NCBI GenBank assembly: GCA_013398295.1
Contig: VZSF01002918.1
Coordinates: forward strand, 682,001-746,000
Length of the DNA: 64,000 nucleotides
Direction of reading: 5' to 3'
Origin: Chionis minor
Lineage: Eukaryota > Chordata > Aves > Charadriiformes > Chionididae
Translations under genes and position numbers: made by a program
Shown: positions 1 through 10,366 of the stretch, piece by piece
Layout: each line of letters opens with the position of its first letter
Position numbering within the stretch: position 1 is the first letter of the stretch
Notes under the pieces: generated by a model
What the model was told of the DNA's origin: nothing
The model's input: only the letters and a program-made list of their open reading frames with translations
Database searches by the model: none

Positions 1-175
1 GTGCATTAAGGAAGGATACGTAAGAATATTGTTGGGCAAATAACTGAATGAACATAACAAATGTTATGAAAAATGAAAGACATTAAAAAAACCCACTTAA
101 TTTTCAATTATTTCTTTCTAAAGGGTGCATTAAGAAGATCTTAAAAGCTGACTTTTTTCCTGTTCTTTTTTACAG

Positions 176-312
176 AAAAATTAAAATCTTTTCTTTCCAG
201 AGATCAAAAGAAAATTAATACTTTTTCTGAGTATAGTGCCTCAGTTTCAGAGTTTTCATTTTTCCTTCAGTCCATGCAAAATAGTGGAATGATTGAGAAA
301 AAACTTGAATAA
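176..312 (+). CDS. Candidate terminal coding exon (unconfirmed)
   Basis: A strong splice-acceptor-like tract (about 25 nt rich in T and C, ending TTTTTTACAG at 175) is followed by one open frame. It begins with two bases of a split codon and runs 43 codons to TAA at 310-312. The predicted peptide is hydrophilic and Ser/Lys/Phe rich, ends in GMIEKKLE, and matches no family I recognise. The other two frames close earlier. A second acceptor-like CAG lies at about 200. An open stretch of 43 codons is not rare in AT-rich DNA, so this may be a pseudo-exon. If real, it is the last coding exon of a gene starting left of the window. Confidence 0.15.
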
Positions 313-2180
313 TGAAGAACCGAAAGTTGGAAGTATAATTAATGACTCCTGAAAAGGCTTGATGGAAGATATATCTTGCCAAGTTGGCTTGGTGTAATTT
401 TTTATGGGATTTAGACTGGCTGATGCAGGCAATCGTGCTTTATGTGATAGATTCTTGTAAGCACTTGTTCAAGATTCTGGTTGAGAAAATGGAAGGATAC
501 AAAGTCATATTGTGGACCTTGAATAAAGTGAATTCATGCATAAGTTTGTAGTTCTAGCAATATTTGGGCTACTAATAGGTTTTTCAGACTTTTCTCAGTG
601 ACCAGGAAGAAATCATAAAAAGATTAAAAGTGATAGTGCAGTGACAGAGGTATGTGGGGGAATGATGAATAAGGATTAAAAAATTATACTGGTGTTGATC
701 CATAGTCAATTTAATGTGTACTGCTAGAGTGATGTTATGGCCAAAGGATAATACATTTTTAGGTGTTGAAACAGAAGATCTAAATTAAAGATGTTATTTT
801 TACTTCACTTGTCACTTTTATAATCAAAGTAGAATAGTGTGTTCAGTTTTGGAGTCAACAGCTCAAAACAGATGCCAATAAATGGAGACAGGTTCATAAA
901 GCTGTGACAGCAATAGAAAACATGCTTCAATGTGAAAGATAAAAAGTACTCCACACTGAGTGTCAGCAGAAGGAGCGTTAAAAATCAACTTGACCAGTAC
1001 ATAAACATTTCCAAAAAAAGCACATCCAAAAATATATAATGCTTGGGACTTAGAGTTACACACATTTTTTTTTTTTTTTGCTTGACTTTAAATTGGCATT
1101 TTCTACAGGAAGAGTAATTAGCCATCAACAGAAACTACTAGGCATTGCTCCGTATTCTTTCCATCAGTGGAATTTCAAAATTAGACTTGTATGAATTTTT
1201 TTTCCAGAAGATGCTCTGGTGTAAAAGTTGGGTATGCTGGGACCTGTATCATACAAAATACCATGCTAGAGGACCACGGTGCCATTTATAGTCCTATTTT
1301 GTAGTGGCTTTTAAAGAATATTCTACTAATAATATTCTTGAGGAAACTGGAAAAAAACAATAATCTTGTTCCAGTGTTCAGTTAATAAAGTGTAGCTCGT
1401 AGAATGGCTGGGTGCATGGAGAAATAGGAGAGGTGTGAGGCCTGATTCTCCCGTGCTGTGTCCTTTTGTTAGAAAATGCTGTGTACCACCGTTCTTTTTG
1501 TTTCTGGGGTGACAAAGAGTCTAGTTTGAAGCTGTCGATTGCCTAGCCAGAACGGGTGACTAATACTGGCATTATCCTCACTTTCTCCAGACTGACTATG
1601 GCAAGGAGCATCCAGTGAAGCGGACCAATCTGTGCAGAGGCACATGTAATTGAGCACTCTGCCTTCATAGCAACAGGTATCCTTTCAGAAATAAAACAAT
1701 TGACTTTCCATGGCTGTTACCACAGTTTTTGTTGGATCAAGTTCAGTGTGGTGTGAGCTCTCATGTAGATGAGTGTGTGGCTGACCCTGAAGTTTGTTAG
1801 CAGTACATGTAGTCTTTCTGAAGATTAACAAAATTTCTTGAACCTTTCTATAAATGTGCTGGTACTTCCCTGCCCCCGAGTGTGGCCATATCTCCTGGGA
1901 CAGTTTTTATTTCTGTGTTTATCTGAGGCCTGTGAAAGGCAAAATGACATATTGCTCCTATAGGAATTCACAGAGCTGTTTACTTACTGGAATATTCTGG
2001 TTTTCAATTAAATCTCACTCAAATTATTTATCAAGTGTATTTCAATCCCTCTCGCTTGTATTTTGCAGGGAAAAAAAGACACAAATCTGGATCCTTTGAA
2101 TAAATTTGCATTTTGTTCAATAACTCAATGAAACGATGCAGATTTAAACCATCTGTCCTTGCTGTCTGTAAGGGTGGAAA

Positions 2181-2278
2181 ATGTCTGAAATTCAGCTCCA
2201 AGACAGTTTAAAAAGTATCTTGTGCAACATCAAACCTCCTAGTTTATTGATGGAGGAAATTTTTCTACTAGTGTATAG
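2181..2278 (+). CDS. Candidate coding exon with ATG and splice donor (unconfirmed)
   Basis: ATG at 2181 (context GGAAAATGT) has an in-frame TAA six bases upstream (2169-2171). It opens a frame of 32 codons plus two bases, ending at a consensus-like donor TATAG|GTAAGA at 2278/2279. The peptide begins MSEIQLQDSLKSIL and is amphipathic; I do not recognise it. The donor leaves a split codon (phase 2). The only nearby candidate that starts in the matching phase is the exon-like piece at 27516-27589. An alternative is an internal exon using an AAG acceptor near 2171. A chance open frame is quite possible. Confidence 0.15.
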
Positions 2279-3941
2279 GTAAGATTTTATTTTATTTTTT
2301 TAATTTCTAACCAGTAGTTGCAGTTAGACTGTTATAATTTGCTGTGATAGCATTTGGAGTCTTCTAGGAGGGTGGCTTTTTTCTTGTGAAATTTTTCATT
2401 TGGGAATCATTAAAGAGAAACAAACCAAGATTTCTTTGTGCTATAAGGTGATTTTTTAAATAGGCACTTAGAAGAACATGGCAATAGAAGCAGTAAAACC
2501 TCTCCTACATTAACAAGATCTTGATTTCCCCAATAGAAATTTTGACTGGGTTTATGGTAACTGGCATGTCCTCTGCCCTTGATGAAATTCCATGTGCATT
2601 TATATACCAGAAACACGAATAAAACTTACAGGAGTATGTGGCATTTTGATCTTCAGCAGTTTGTTAGCATATTTACATTTTGGTCCAACAGTCTTGGGGG
2701 TCAGTGAGCTGACTTAATACTAAAATGCTGGAGTGCTGCGTTAAATTAGCAGGATTCATGATGGTGTTCCTAAAACTATCAATTTTTAGAAACTTTGCAT
2801 AACTTAAAAATCAGACTGAAAGTTTTTGTTTCAAAAATTGTATTTACAAAACTATTTGATAAACACTCCACTCAAGGAGACAGGCAAATATAGTATATTA
2901 ATGTTATTAACATTGAGTAAATTGAGGAAAATAGCTATGAAATAGAGGATGCTACAGCCTCTGTTGTTAGGATATGTCACAGCTGATTTTTCTAATTAGA
3001 GTACATGAGTGATACAAGGCATCAAATGGATTGACTCATAAGTAGCTAATATTATTAATTGTTTAGTATTAAGGAAATGCTGTTATTGGAAGGAAAAAGC
3101 TATCAGACCGTACTTAAACGGAAAATAGCACTCCTGTCAACTAGAAGCATTTGTAATGCATGATACTGAAAGCTCAAGTATTCCTTCTTTGATGGTATGG
3201 TTTACTCTAATGTGGTTTCATGATGAAAAGTATTGGCTACTTTCAGTAATATGTATTTTCTGTAACTTCTCTAAGTCTGGCAAGAAATTTCATGCCCTTT
3301 AAAGGTGAAAAGGTTTTCCTTTTCATCCTTTGATATCTATGGATCAGCAAGTTTTTAATAGATGAAAAAAGTCCCAACCAATCAACCAACCAAACAAAAC
3401 CCTCTTCCTGGAATTAGGCCTCTTGCGGCTGATAACCATCAGGGATATTTTTGTGAACCACATGGGGTTCCCACTTAAATTTTCCTTTGTTGCCTAATTG
3501 ATAGGTAAACCAGCTATACAGCGGGGCTTGAACCACCATGCTGTGGCACTTTGTAATGGTGCTTAAGATTGTGCACATTTGGGGCTGCACGTAGTTCTTC
3601 TGGTTCTGTAATATGCTGTTGATGCACTTTCTTTATCTGTAAATATGGTGGAAAGCATGAGGCAATGAAGAAGTGGCTCACTTTGCAGGTTTATTTACTG
3701 CAGTCAATTGAAACAGCTCAAAAAGGCCTTTAAGCTGGCATTTATGAAAAACATTTCTGAAGTGATGAAAGTGTATAGGATGGATTCCTCACACTACTAC
3801 ACGTCATCAGGGTTTCATTTATGATTTAGTCAGTCAGTTTGGATAGTTTAGAAGCAGTACATGCTGTGTTCAGTGTGAGTCTCCATCTACGTACAAATTG
3901 ATCTGATTTAAATGATGTTTTATTTTGTTTTGATCTTACAG

Positions 3942-4045
3942 AAATCTGCATTGCAGAAAATATCAACACAAAAACATTTAAAGATACAGTGAAGGTGATT
4001 GGATCCATGTTTTCTGCTAAAACTAGAGCATTAATCAAAAAATAG
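3942..4045 (+). CDS. Candidate terminal coding exon (unconfirmed)
   Basis: The acceptor-like TTTTGATCTTACAG ends at 3941. It is followed by two bases of a split codon and 33 open codons to TAG at 4043-4045. The peptide begins ICIAENINTKTF and ends SAKTRALIKK, and is not a family I recognise. An ATTAAA poly(A)-like signal lies at about 4371, which would fit a short 3' UTR. The exon phase does not match the candidate donor at 2278, so the two are unlikely to be consecutive exons of one transcript. Confidence 0.12.
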
Positions 4046-4337
4046 GTCAGGATTTTAGTACAATATCAGAGGAATCCTTCCTCAGAGGAATCTGGTTTGC
4101 AACTCAATAGACTCTGTGCATCAGTAGTAATGTACAGTACAGATTGTTATCAGCACCTTTCTGTTCAGTCTGCATCTTTTCATTTACAAAGGAAAGAAAT
4201 AAGCAACACAGTAAAGCAGAACATATGCATTAGGAAGTTTGCACCTACATTGTGATACTTTGATTCCTCCACAACATTGTGGGGGCTGTACATAGTGTTT
4301 AGTTGTGTGTGATTTCTTACTATTTTCCACCTTGTGG

Positions 4338-4362
4338 AATACCATGATACTACCATGGTATT
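4338..4362. repeat. Short inverted repeat
   Basis: Perfect 9-bp arms AATACCATG / CATGGTATT are separated by a 7-nt spacer. Nothing nearby suggests a function. Confidence 0.5.
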
Positions 4363-6809
4363 GAAGGAACAATTAAAATGTTATTTTATAGTTAATTTAA
4401 CACTTGTGTCATCTTTTTACTGTTAATGAAAGACATTGTTGCCTTTTTAAAGCCTTTAAAGCCTTTTAAGTTTGTTGTGTCTCTCATAAGTATTCTGATC
4501 AAATTTAATTTTGATACCTATTTTAAGCTGAAGTACTGTATTTTTTGCCCTCATAACAGCTTCTGTATAATCCTGCCTTTATCAGAAGAGAGAATAAAGG
4601 CCAGAGTCGTCTTTTTGGCAAAGGCAGGGCCTCTTGCTGCCCTCTTACGTTCTTGTTGATATCCTTGCACCTCTCTGCATTGACTGAATTTTCTAAAATA
4701 GCATGAATCAGATGACAAAATTTCTAGGATAAAAAAAGTGGTTGGTGAACATCTTTCCTGTAGCTTACAATTCTCTCTTGTGCTCGTTCAGCACACCAAG
4801 TGTGTTGGTATGAAAATAGAAGAAACTGGTCTTTCTTCCTTTGGTTGGCTTCTTCATTTGAGAAGCTCATCCAGAATCCACTGACTTTGTTGGGAGTCTT
4901 TCACCTTTTATTACCAGCTGTTTTGTAGGTCTAGCAAAAATATTATGTGTCGTATTGATTAATTCAGTGATTTTTGCTATACTCTGTATTAACTTGGTAT
5001 TTACTTCAGTCTGAAGATACTGTTCACGTGTTTTGTGAGAGAATGAGAAAGTTAAAATTAGCTCTACCAACAACTTTCAGGTAGTTCTATTTTTACTTTT
5101 CTTGCTTTGCTTTATATATTTACTCACTGTATTGCATTAAACTACCAGAAGCATAACCCCTACATTTTTTTTTTTCAAGGAGGGGAATGTCTGTCAAGAG
5201 AAAGTTGGAAGAGGCTCCTGTAAATATCCATTTTATTTCAAATCCTAACCTTTATGAAGGTTAGAAAGAAATTGAAAAATCAGATGCAACTTTCTGAACA
5301 GAATTTGTGTTACAGTTGTATTTGCTAAAATGTTGCAAAAAAAATTGGTAGGTTTCTTTGCTCTTAAAAAAACCCAAACCAAAACCAAAAACATTTCATG
5401 GTTACTGCATGACCTTGTATCTAGGAAAGTCAACACTGATTAAACTGTAGCTGAGAAATAAGATTTGTCTTTCCAAAGGATGCTGTAACATTGTCTGGTT
5501 TAAAATGATGTTTGTAAACTATACCTTAACCGCATATGAATAATTACTTTTTTTTTTCCCCATAAAGTAATCATTTTGCTCTTTAATGTTAATTTTGTAT
5601 AATATTAAATAAACTGGGGAATATTTCACTACATGTGGATTAAACTAACTTAAACTAACTCTTTTACCAATAAGTACAAAGGCTGTAACCTGCTGCAGGT
5701 AGAACGGTGTGTGAAATAACAGTGCCAGGTACTAGCACAGACGATCTGATTCATTAACATGTTTCCCAAATATATATATACATTTATTTTTCAAAGGAAG
5801 GATTAAAACATCAGTGATGTGCTGCCATAAGCATAGAAGAGTCTTCTCCTTTCTGATCACAGCATTAGACAACACAGAATCAGCTCGTTTCCTGGACTAA
5901 GCCATCATGTTGATTTACAAGTGCTGCTACAGGCTGTATCATGCTAATAGGAAGCTCATGGCATCTGTCCTTGCACTGAAAGCAAGCCAGCAGCATAAAA
6001 CACATGATTACAAGATGATGTACAATCGGTGGATAAGGGAGGGGAAGGTTGGGCAAGATTCTGGATAATTTCTGGATCTTGGTCAATGAGCTGGAATTAC
6101 TAGATTCTTAATATTGAGACTGAGCAGAGTGTACTGCATCACAAACTGAACAGGAAAATTTCAACTGGTTGGTTGTTCCTTTCCTGCCATTACGTATGTC
6201 CCTACTTTCTGTATGGGCTCAGCTAACACTGCCGTAGTTAGCTCTAATCTCTTCACTGATCACTGTGAAGATGGATGAGAGATGGTGTGCAGAATTTTCC
6301 TTTGAATCCTATTCTATTCTGTTCTACTTCCTATTAGTTTAATGAAGGGACAGTTTGATTTCTGAAATGAAGAATTTGATTTTGCCATCCCAAAGGCAAA
6401 TCTTTTTCAAATCTCTCTTCTTATGCTCCCCTTAAGGAATTTTTTTCCTCCTAAATTCAAGAGCTTAGTATCTTGTGAATGGCAAGCTGCATGTTACTTC
6501 TTTTTGTCTTCTGTCATTTCTCCACCTTTATCTCCATAAAAGCCTCTAATTTTTAAGTCAGAACATGTTTGGTTTTTCCAGTTGAAGTTCTGTTCAGAAA
6601 AGCCTTTTGCAAAGAACACTATGCAAAATAGCATTTTAGATGACCTTATTTTAGTTTCTTTCAAGGGATCAAGGCCATTATTCACTTCTGGATTCTGAAT
6701 GACATCTAGTTGATGCAATTAAAGCAGAAGCTGCTAAGAGCATTAAACGCCAAAGTGAGAGCATCATCATCTGAAGTTCTATCCTTTCAAAACTCGTCCT
6801 GGTGCAGTA

Positions 6810-7573
6810 TGTCCCTGTCACAGATGGAGCGATGCACTTCCCTCATAGAGAGAAGCAGTGATACATTTATTGATATAAAGCACAGATTTGACAAAGTTTG
6901 ATGGTAAATGCAACAATGTTTTAACAAGATTTGATGGCAAGGCACACTTGATTATTTATGCATAGAGGAAGGGGTCAGACAGAACTGTCAGGGAGAACCT
7001 TCTATTGAGTCATGAGGTTCAGAAAGGCTCCTCCTCAGAGAGGAGTCTGGGTGCCACTGGATCAAATCCTAGTCCCAGACTTGGTCAACAGTTTATGGCT
7101 AAAGAATTATATATGCTTAATCAATCCTTTCTATCACTTAGCTAAGATCACAAAGTTCAGCATGCTTTTAGTCACTTACCGAGGATCTGATGCGGCAAGG
7201 AATCTCTGAACCTTGAGGAGTAACTTTGAGGGTGTCCCTACTCAAGAGGAGATCCTGGCGTGCAGCCTTATGCCGTTCAGGAGAGCTCAAAGGGCTCTTG
7301 GGCTGTTCACTATTTATAGGGGTAAGATGATTGTCTTATAGTCATATTTGCGTATTGATCACAGAACCAGCATTGCTCAAGTTAGCCCTTGGCTATTGTG
7401 TTGTTATCTGTCTCCCCAAAACCACATTAAGCCCCAGATGGAGTTAGCACAACTAGATTCACCCACTGTGACCATCATGGGTGGTTATTGCTTGGGCAGG
7501 GTTACAGGAGATAAAGATCAGGTTGGTGCCTGGGCAGGGGGAGCACACCATCACACTCCACCCTGTGACTACA
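6810..7573 (-). repeat. 3' LTR of the ERV relic
   Basis: On the minus strand the element starts TGTAGTCACAGGG just after a purine-rich run (7574-7590, GAGAAAAAGATGAA-like), a fitting polypurine tract. It ends CTGTGACAGGGACA at 6810, giving TG...CA ends. A TATA box (CTATAAATA, about 7312-7320), an AATAAA signal (6866-6871) and a consensus splice donor CTCG|GTAAGT (7179/7180) lie in the expected U3-R-U5 order. R would be unusually long (roughly 430 nt). The boundaries are inferred from these signals, since no second LTR copy is available for comparison. A 108-codon plus-strand open frame across 7348-7674 is a by-product of this sequence. Confidence 0.65.
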
Positions 7574-7748
7574 GTCAATTCATCTTTTTCTCACAGAGTG
7601 GTGGTGCAGCCACCTCTTGCCTCTGTACCATAAATAATATATTGACAATTTGTGTGCTTACAGGTCCACGGTAAGTAGATAGTGAAGTATTGCTATTTGC
7701 TATGTATGAGCTTATATGTTTTGGATGGTTGGAATTATTTATCATGTA

Positions 7749-8930
7749 CTAAACCTTCATATACAATATGATTATAAGCAATAGACACATTACTGTGAGA
7801 GTTAATAAAACCATAACTGTGTGAAGCATGAGATTAAAAACTCCTTTTGGTGTTGGTGACCATCTGAGAAGAGTTTCCCACCAATGGCGTTCTCCATCCT
7901 TCTCTCTTTCCAAGACACAATCTATCTCTTCTGTGTCATGCTGAATGGTGATTACAGTTTTGTAACTCTAATCTGGACACACTGTTTCAGGCTCGTTCTA
8001 GTGGCTGACACAGTTACTGTGTTGCAGTAGTTTCTTCACTAATGTAAGATTCATTTCAACGGGGGTAAACAATAAATCTTGACTCAATGTATAATTAGAT
8101 TGTAACAACTAGTAAGATGTAACAGGAGCTGAACAATTGCAGTTACATCCCATAACTTTAATAAAGTTACAAACACAAATATTTAAGTGATTACTTGTAT
8201 CTATAGTAATGTTATCTACAAATACAAAATCACAAAGGGTTCTCATACAAACACATCCTTTTCCAGTATATACAAATACCATTTCAAGGGCTTCATCAGG
8301 GTGTATTTTGAAATGACAAACGTTTTGTTTGGTGTCAAGACAAATATCTTAGTCTTTGGTGGTGTTACTCTTACAAATAAATCCTTGTTGTTCCCACACA
8401 CACACAATAACATCAGCAGTTTGCCATTTGTTTCCATTTCAGTAGGCCCGCGCTGTGTGTTCTAGCACTGTATGTTCTAATGGATAGGATACAGTTGCCA
8501 TAGCGATTTAATCCTAGTTGGGTATATGGTGTATACCGAAGATTTGTGCATTGTTAACACAAAAGCTGTAGCCTTATTGTTGAGGAGGTCGTAAGTAAAA
8601 TTTACTAAATACCACCAGGATGGGAATTCCATTTCAAATTCAGTTGCATTATGCCAAATTACCTTTCAAATTTCAGTGGGTAAAGTGCCCTCTTCACTTT
8701 CTCTTATAATTGTTGCTACCATAGATGGCATCCACAGCTGAGCTTGAATACAGTTAAGAGCTAGAGAAACATTATTTTGGGCTGCACCAAGTGCATCCAC
8801 AATCAGTTGGCAGTCCCTTTCATTAATTCTTTCCTGCTGAGGCAGTATATTTGATCAGAGACACTGGTTAGGTCCCAATGCTAATAGAGAAGACCGCAAT
8901 GGGTGTAAACAGTATTGTCAGGGTTTGAAA
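7749..8930 (-). pseudogene. env: Decayed retroviral env (transmembrane-subunit-like) relic
   Basis: The minus-strand frames between about 8930 and 7749 carry envelope hallmarks. There is a heptad-like leucine/alanine-rich stretch with a single Cys (about 8700-8830), a Cys-rich ectodomain with several N-glycosylation sequons (about 8130-8440), and a membrane-anchor segment of about 25 hydrophobic residues with a short tail (MKV) before a stop at 7749-7751. The segments lie in different frames with stop codons between them, so it is a pseudogene. A pyrimidine-rich tract ending in CAG at 9028 would suit an env splice acceptor. The assignment rests on domain order and on its position directly before the LTR. 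Closest relatives cannot be named without a search. Confidence 0.65.
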
Positions 8931-9059
8931 CAGTAGCATGAAAACAGCATTTCCATTTGCCGTCCTGCTGGGTGCCGCAAAAGAAAACAGAGACTTTTTT
9001 CAGCAGGGAGTGTCCAAACAGGTTACCCTGTTAAAAAGATGGAAAAAATCCATCATACG

Positions 9060-10366
9060 TTAATTCTATTACTTGTTTGCCTGTTGTAACAAATATCTAA
9101 TGTAATGGCCTTATGTTGCCATTTTCTGTTTACTGTTTCTGCTGAAGCATCCATAAACCAATTTTTTTCTGTTGGTATACTCTCAGTGAGGGTTGATTCA
9201 TCCAGTATGGGTGAAGGTTGATGGCAGTTGTAATGCTAAAAGGTCTGTGTTTATAGGCACCTGCAATTTGGAGACCTTAGTGTCCTTCAGTTGCATGCAT
9301 ATTTTCTGCAACTCTTATTATGTAGGCATAATATTTTTTGATAGTGGGGTTTTATGCAACTCCTTCTGGGGGAGCGGTCCCCTTTAGGATTGCTTGTAGT
9401 AAATTAAATGGTTCTTTAGTTTGCACAGGTTGTCCCTGGCATATTTTCTCAACTTGTTTAACTGCTCGGATTAAACAAAAGAGTCCTTTTTCCCATTCAG
9501 AGTATTATTTCTCTGTTTCTTTAAATGCAGTTGATCTAAAAAATAAAGGCCTTTTTTTGCCCAAAGGGGCTGGTTTGGAATAGTTTACAGTGAGCAGCCT
9601 GTTCAGAAAAAAACCCATTCCTATACAGTAGGGTCGTGGGGGTGCAGTGGTCCCAATGACTGATATGCTTCTAATTCTTCAGTTAGAGTTTTCACCACCT
9701 TGTTATGTTCTAATTTCCATTCTGAGGATTTGCCTTTCCATAAGACTGAGTATAATGGACAGGAAATGGTNTATTTCTCTGTTTCTTTAAATGCAGTTGA
9801 TCTAAAAAATAAAGGCCTTTTTTTGCCCAAAGGGGCTGGTTTGGAATAGTTTACAGTGAGCAGCCTGTTCAGAAAAAAACCCATTCCTATACAGTAGGGT
9901 CGTGGGGGTGCAGTGGTCCCAATGACTGATATGCTTCTAATTCTTCAGTTAGAGTTTTCACCACCTTGTTATGTTCTAATTTCCATTCTGAGGATTTGCC
10001 TTTCCATAAGACTGAGTATAATGGACAGGAAATGGTAGAAAATCTAGAAATATGTTTCCTCCAATATCCTAAAGTTCCCATCAATTGTTGGAACTTCTTA
10101 CTTGATTGGGACATTTGCAGCTCTTCGATTTTTTTACTTAAGGTATTTGGAGGAATCACAGCATTGCCCACCGTCCAATAAGTACCTAAAAAGTTCTTGA
10201 CTTGGTCTCTGACACTTTCTGGTGGAATCTCAATTTCTGCTTCATGTAATGCTTGCCGCACTACTGCTGCCACCCCCACCCCNTTATATTGGAAACTGTG
10301 AGAACTTGGTACTCCAGTATATGCCTGGATGAGTGCAAGGGTTCTACGAACTGACCACTTGACCAA
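9060..10366 (-). pseudogene. pol: Decayed retroviral pol relic (RT thumb/connection and RNase H)
   Basis: The longest open piece (10366-9887, about 159 codons with an N at 10283) contains the RT region VKNFLGTYW followed by an LGYWRKHI / CPLY block, typical of the RT thumb and connection. Further along (9505 to about 9060) RNase H signatures appear: a YSEWEKGL block near 9490 and WFMDASAE at about 9131-9162, where the Asp corresponds to the first catalytic residue. Several stops and at least one frame change interrupt it. An exact 265-bp duplication (9506-9770 and 9772-10036) breaks the frame artificially. The N-terminal RT with the YxDD site and the integrase are not identified. Confidence 0.8.
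9506..10036. repeat. Perfect 265-bp direct duplication flanking a single N
   Basis: Positions 9506-9770 and 9772-10036 read identically, separated only by one N at 9771. Both lie inside the ERV pol relic. Perfect identity in a decayed element, joined by a single ambiguous base, points to a gap-closing or contig-overlap error rather than a biological duplication. Collapsing one copy would make the pol relic continuous. A second lone N occurs at 10283, beside a CCACCCCCACCCC run. Confidence 0.9.

Larger units (their letters stand above)
313..6809. other. Unique AT-rich noncoding stretch
   Basis: I see no recognisable gene apart from two exon-like pieces listed separately. It holds a 15-T run at 1065-1079, T or A runs near 5167 and 5366-5393, a short (TA)n at about 5770-5780, a 10-bp tandem TAAACTAACT x2 at 5641-5660, and a 9-bp-arm inverted repeat at 4338-4362. 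Base composition is uniform and low in CpG, as expected for avian intergenic or intronic DNA. Confidence 0.6.
6810..10366 (-). mobile_element. 5'-truncated endogenous retrovirus relic (3' LTR, env, partial pol)
   Basis: Read on the minus strand, this is a decayed provirus: an RT/RNase H segment (10366 to about 9060), an envelope-like segment (about 8930-7749), a purine-rich run, and a 3' LTR (about 7573-6810). The reverse transcriptase connection block, with an LGYWRKHI-type motif, resembles class III (ERV-L/spuma-related) elements of birds, as I know that family. I see no second LTR copy toward 10.8 kb, so the 5' half is missing or lost. Integrase is not visible between RNase H and env. Several stops and frame changes mean it is not functional. 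Sequence at 10370-10830 may also belong to it, but I could not align it to a domain. Confidence 0.8.

Noticed and set aside
7348..7674. 108-codon plus-strand open frame
   Set aside because: It lies antisense across the ERV 3' LTR and the region just before it. The ends match no exon signal.
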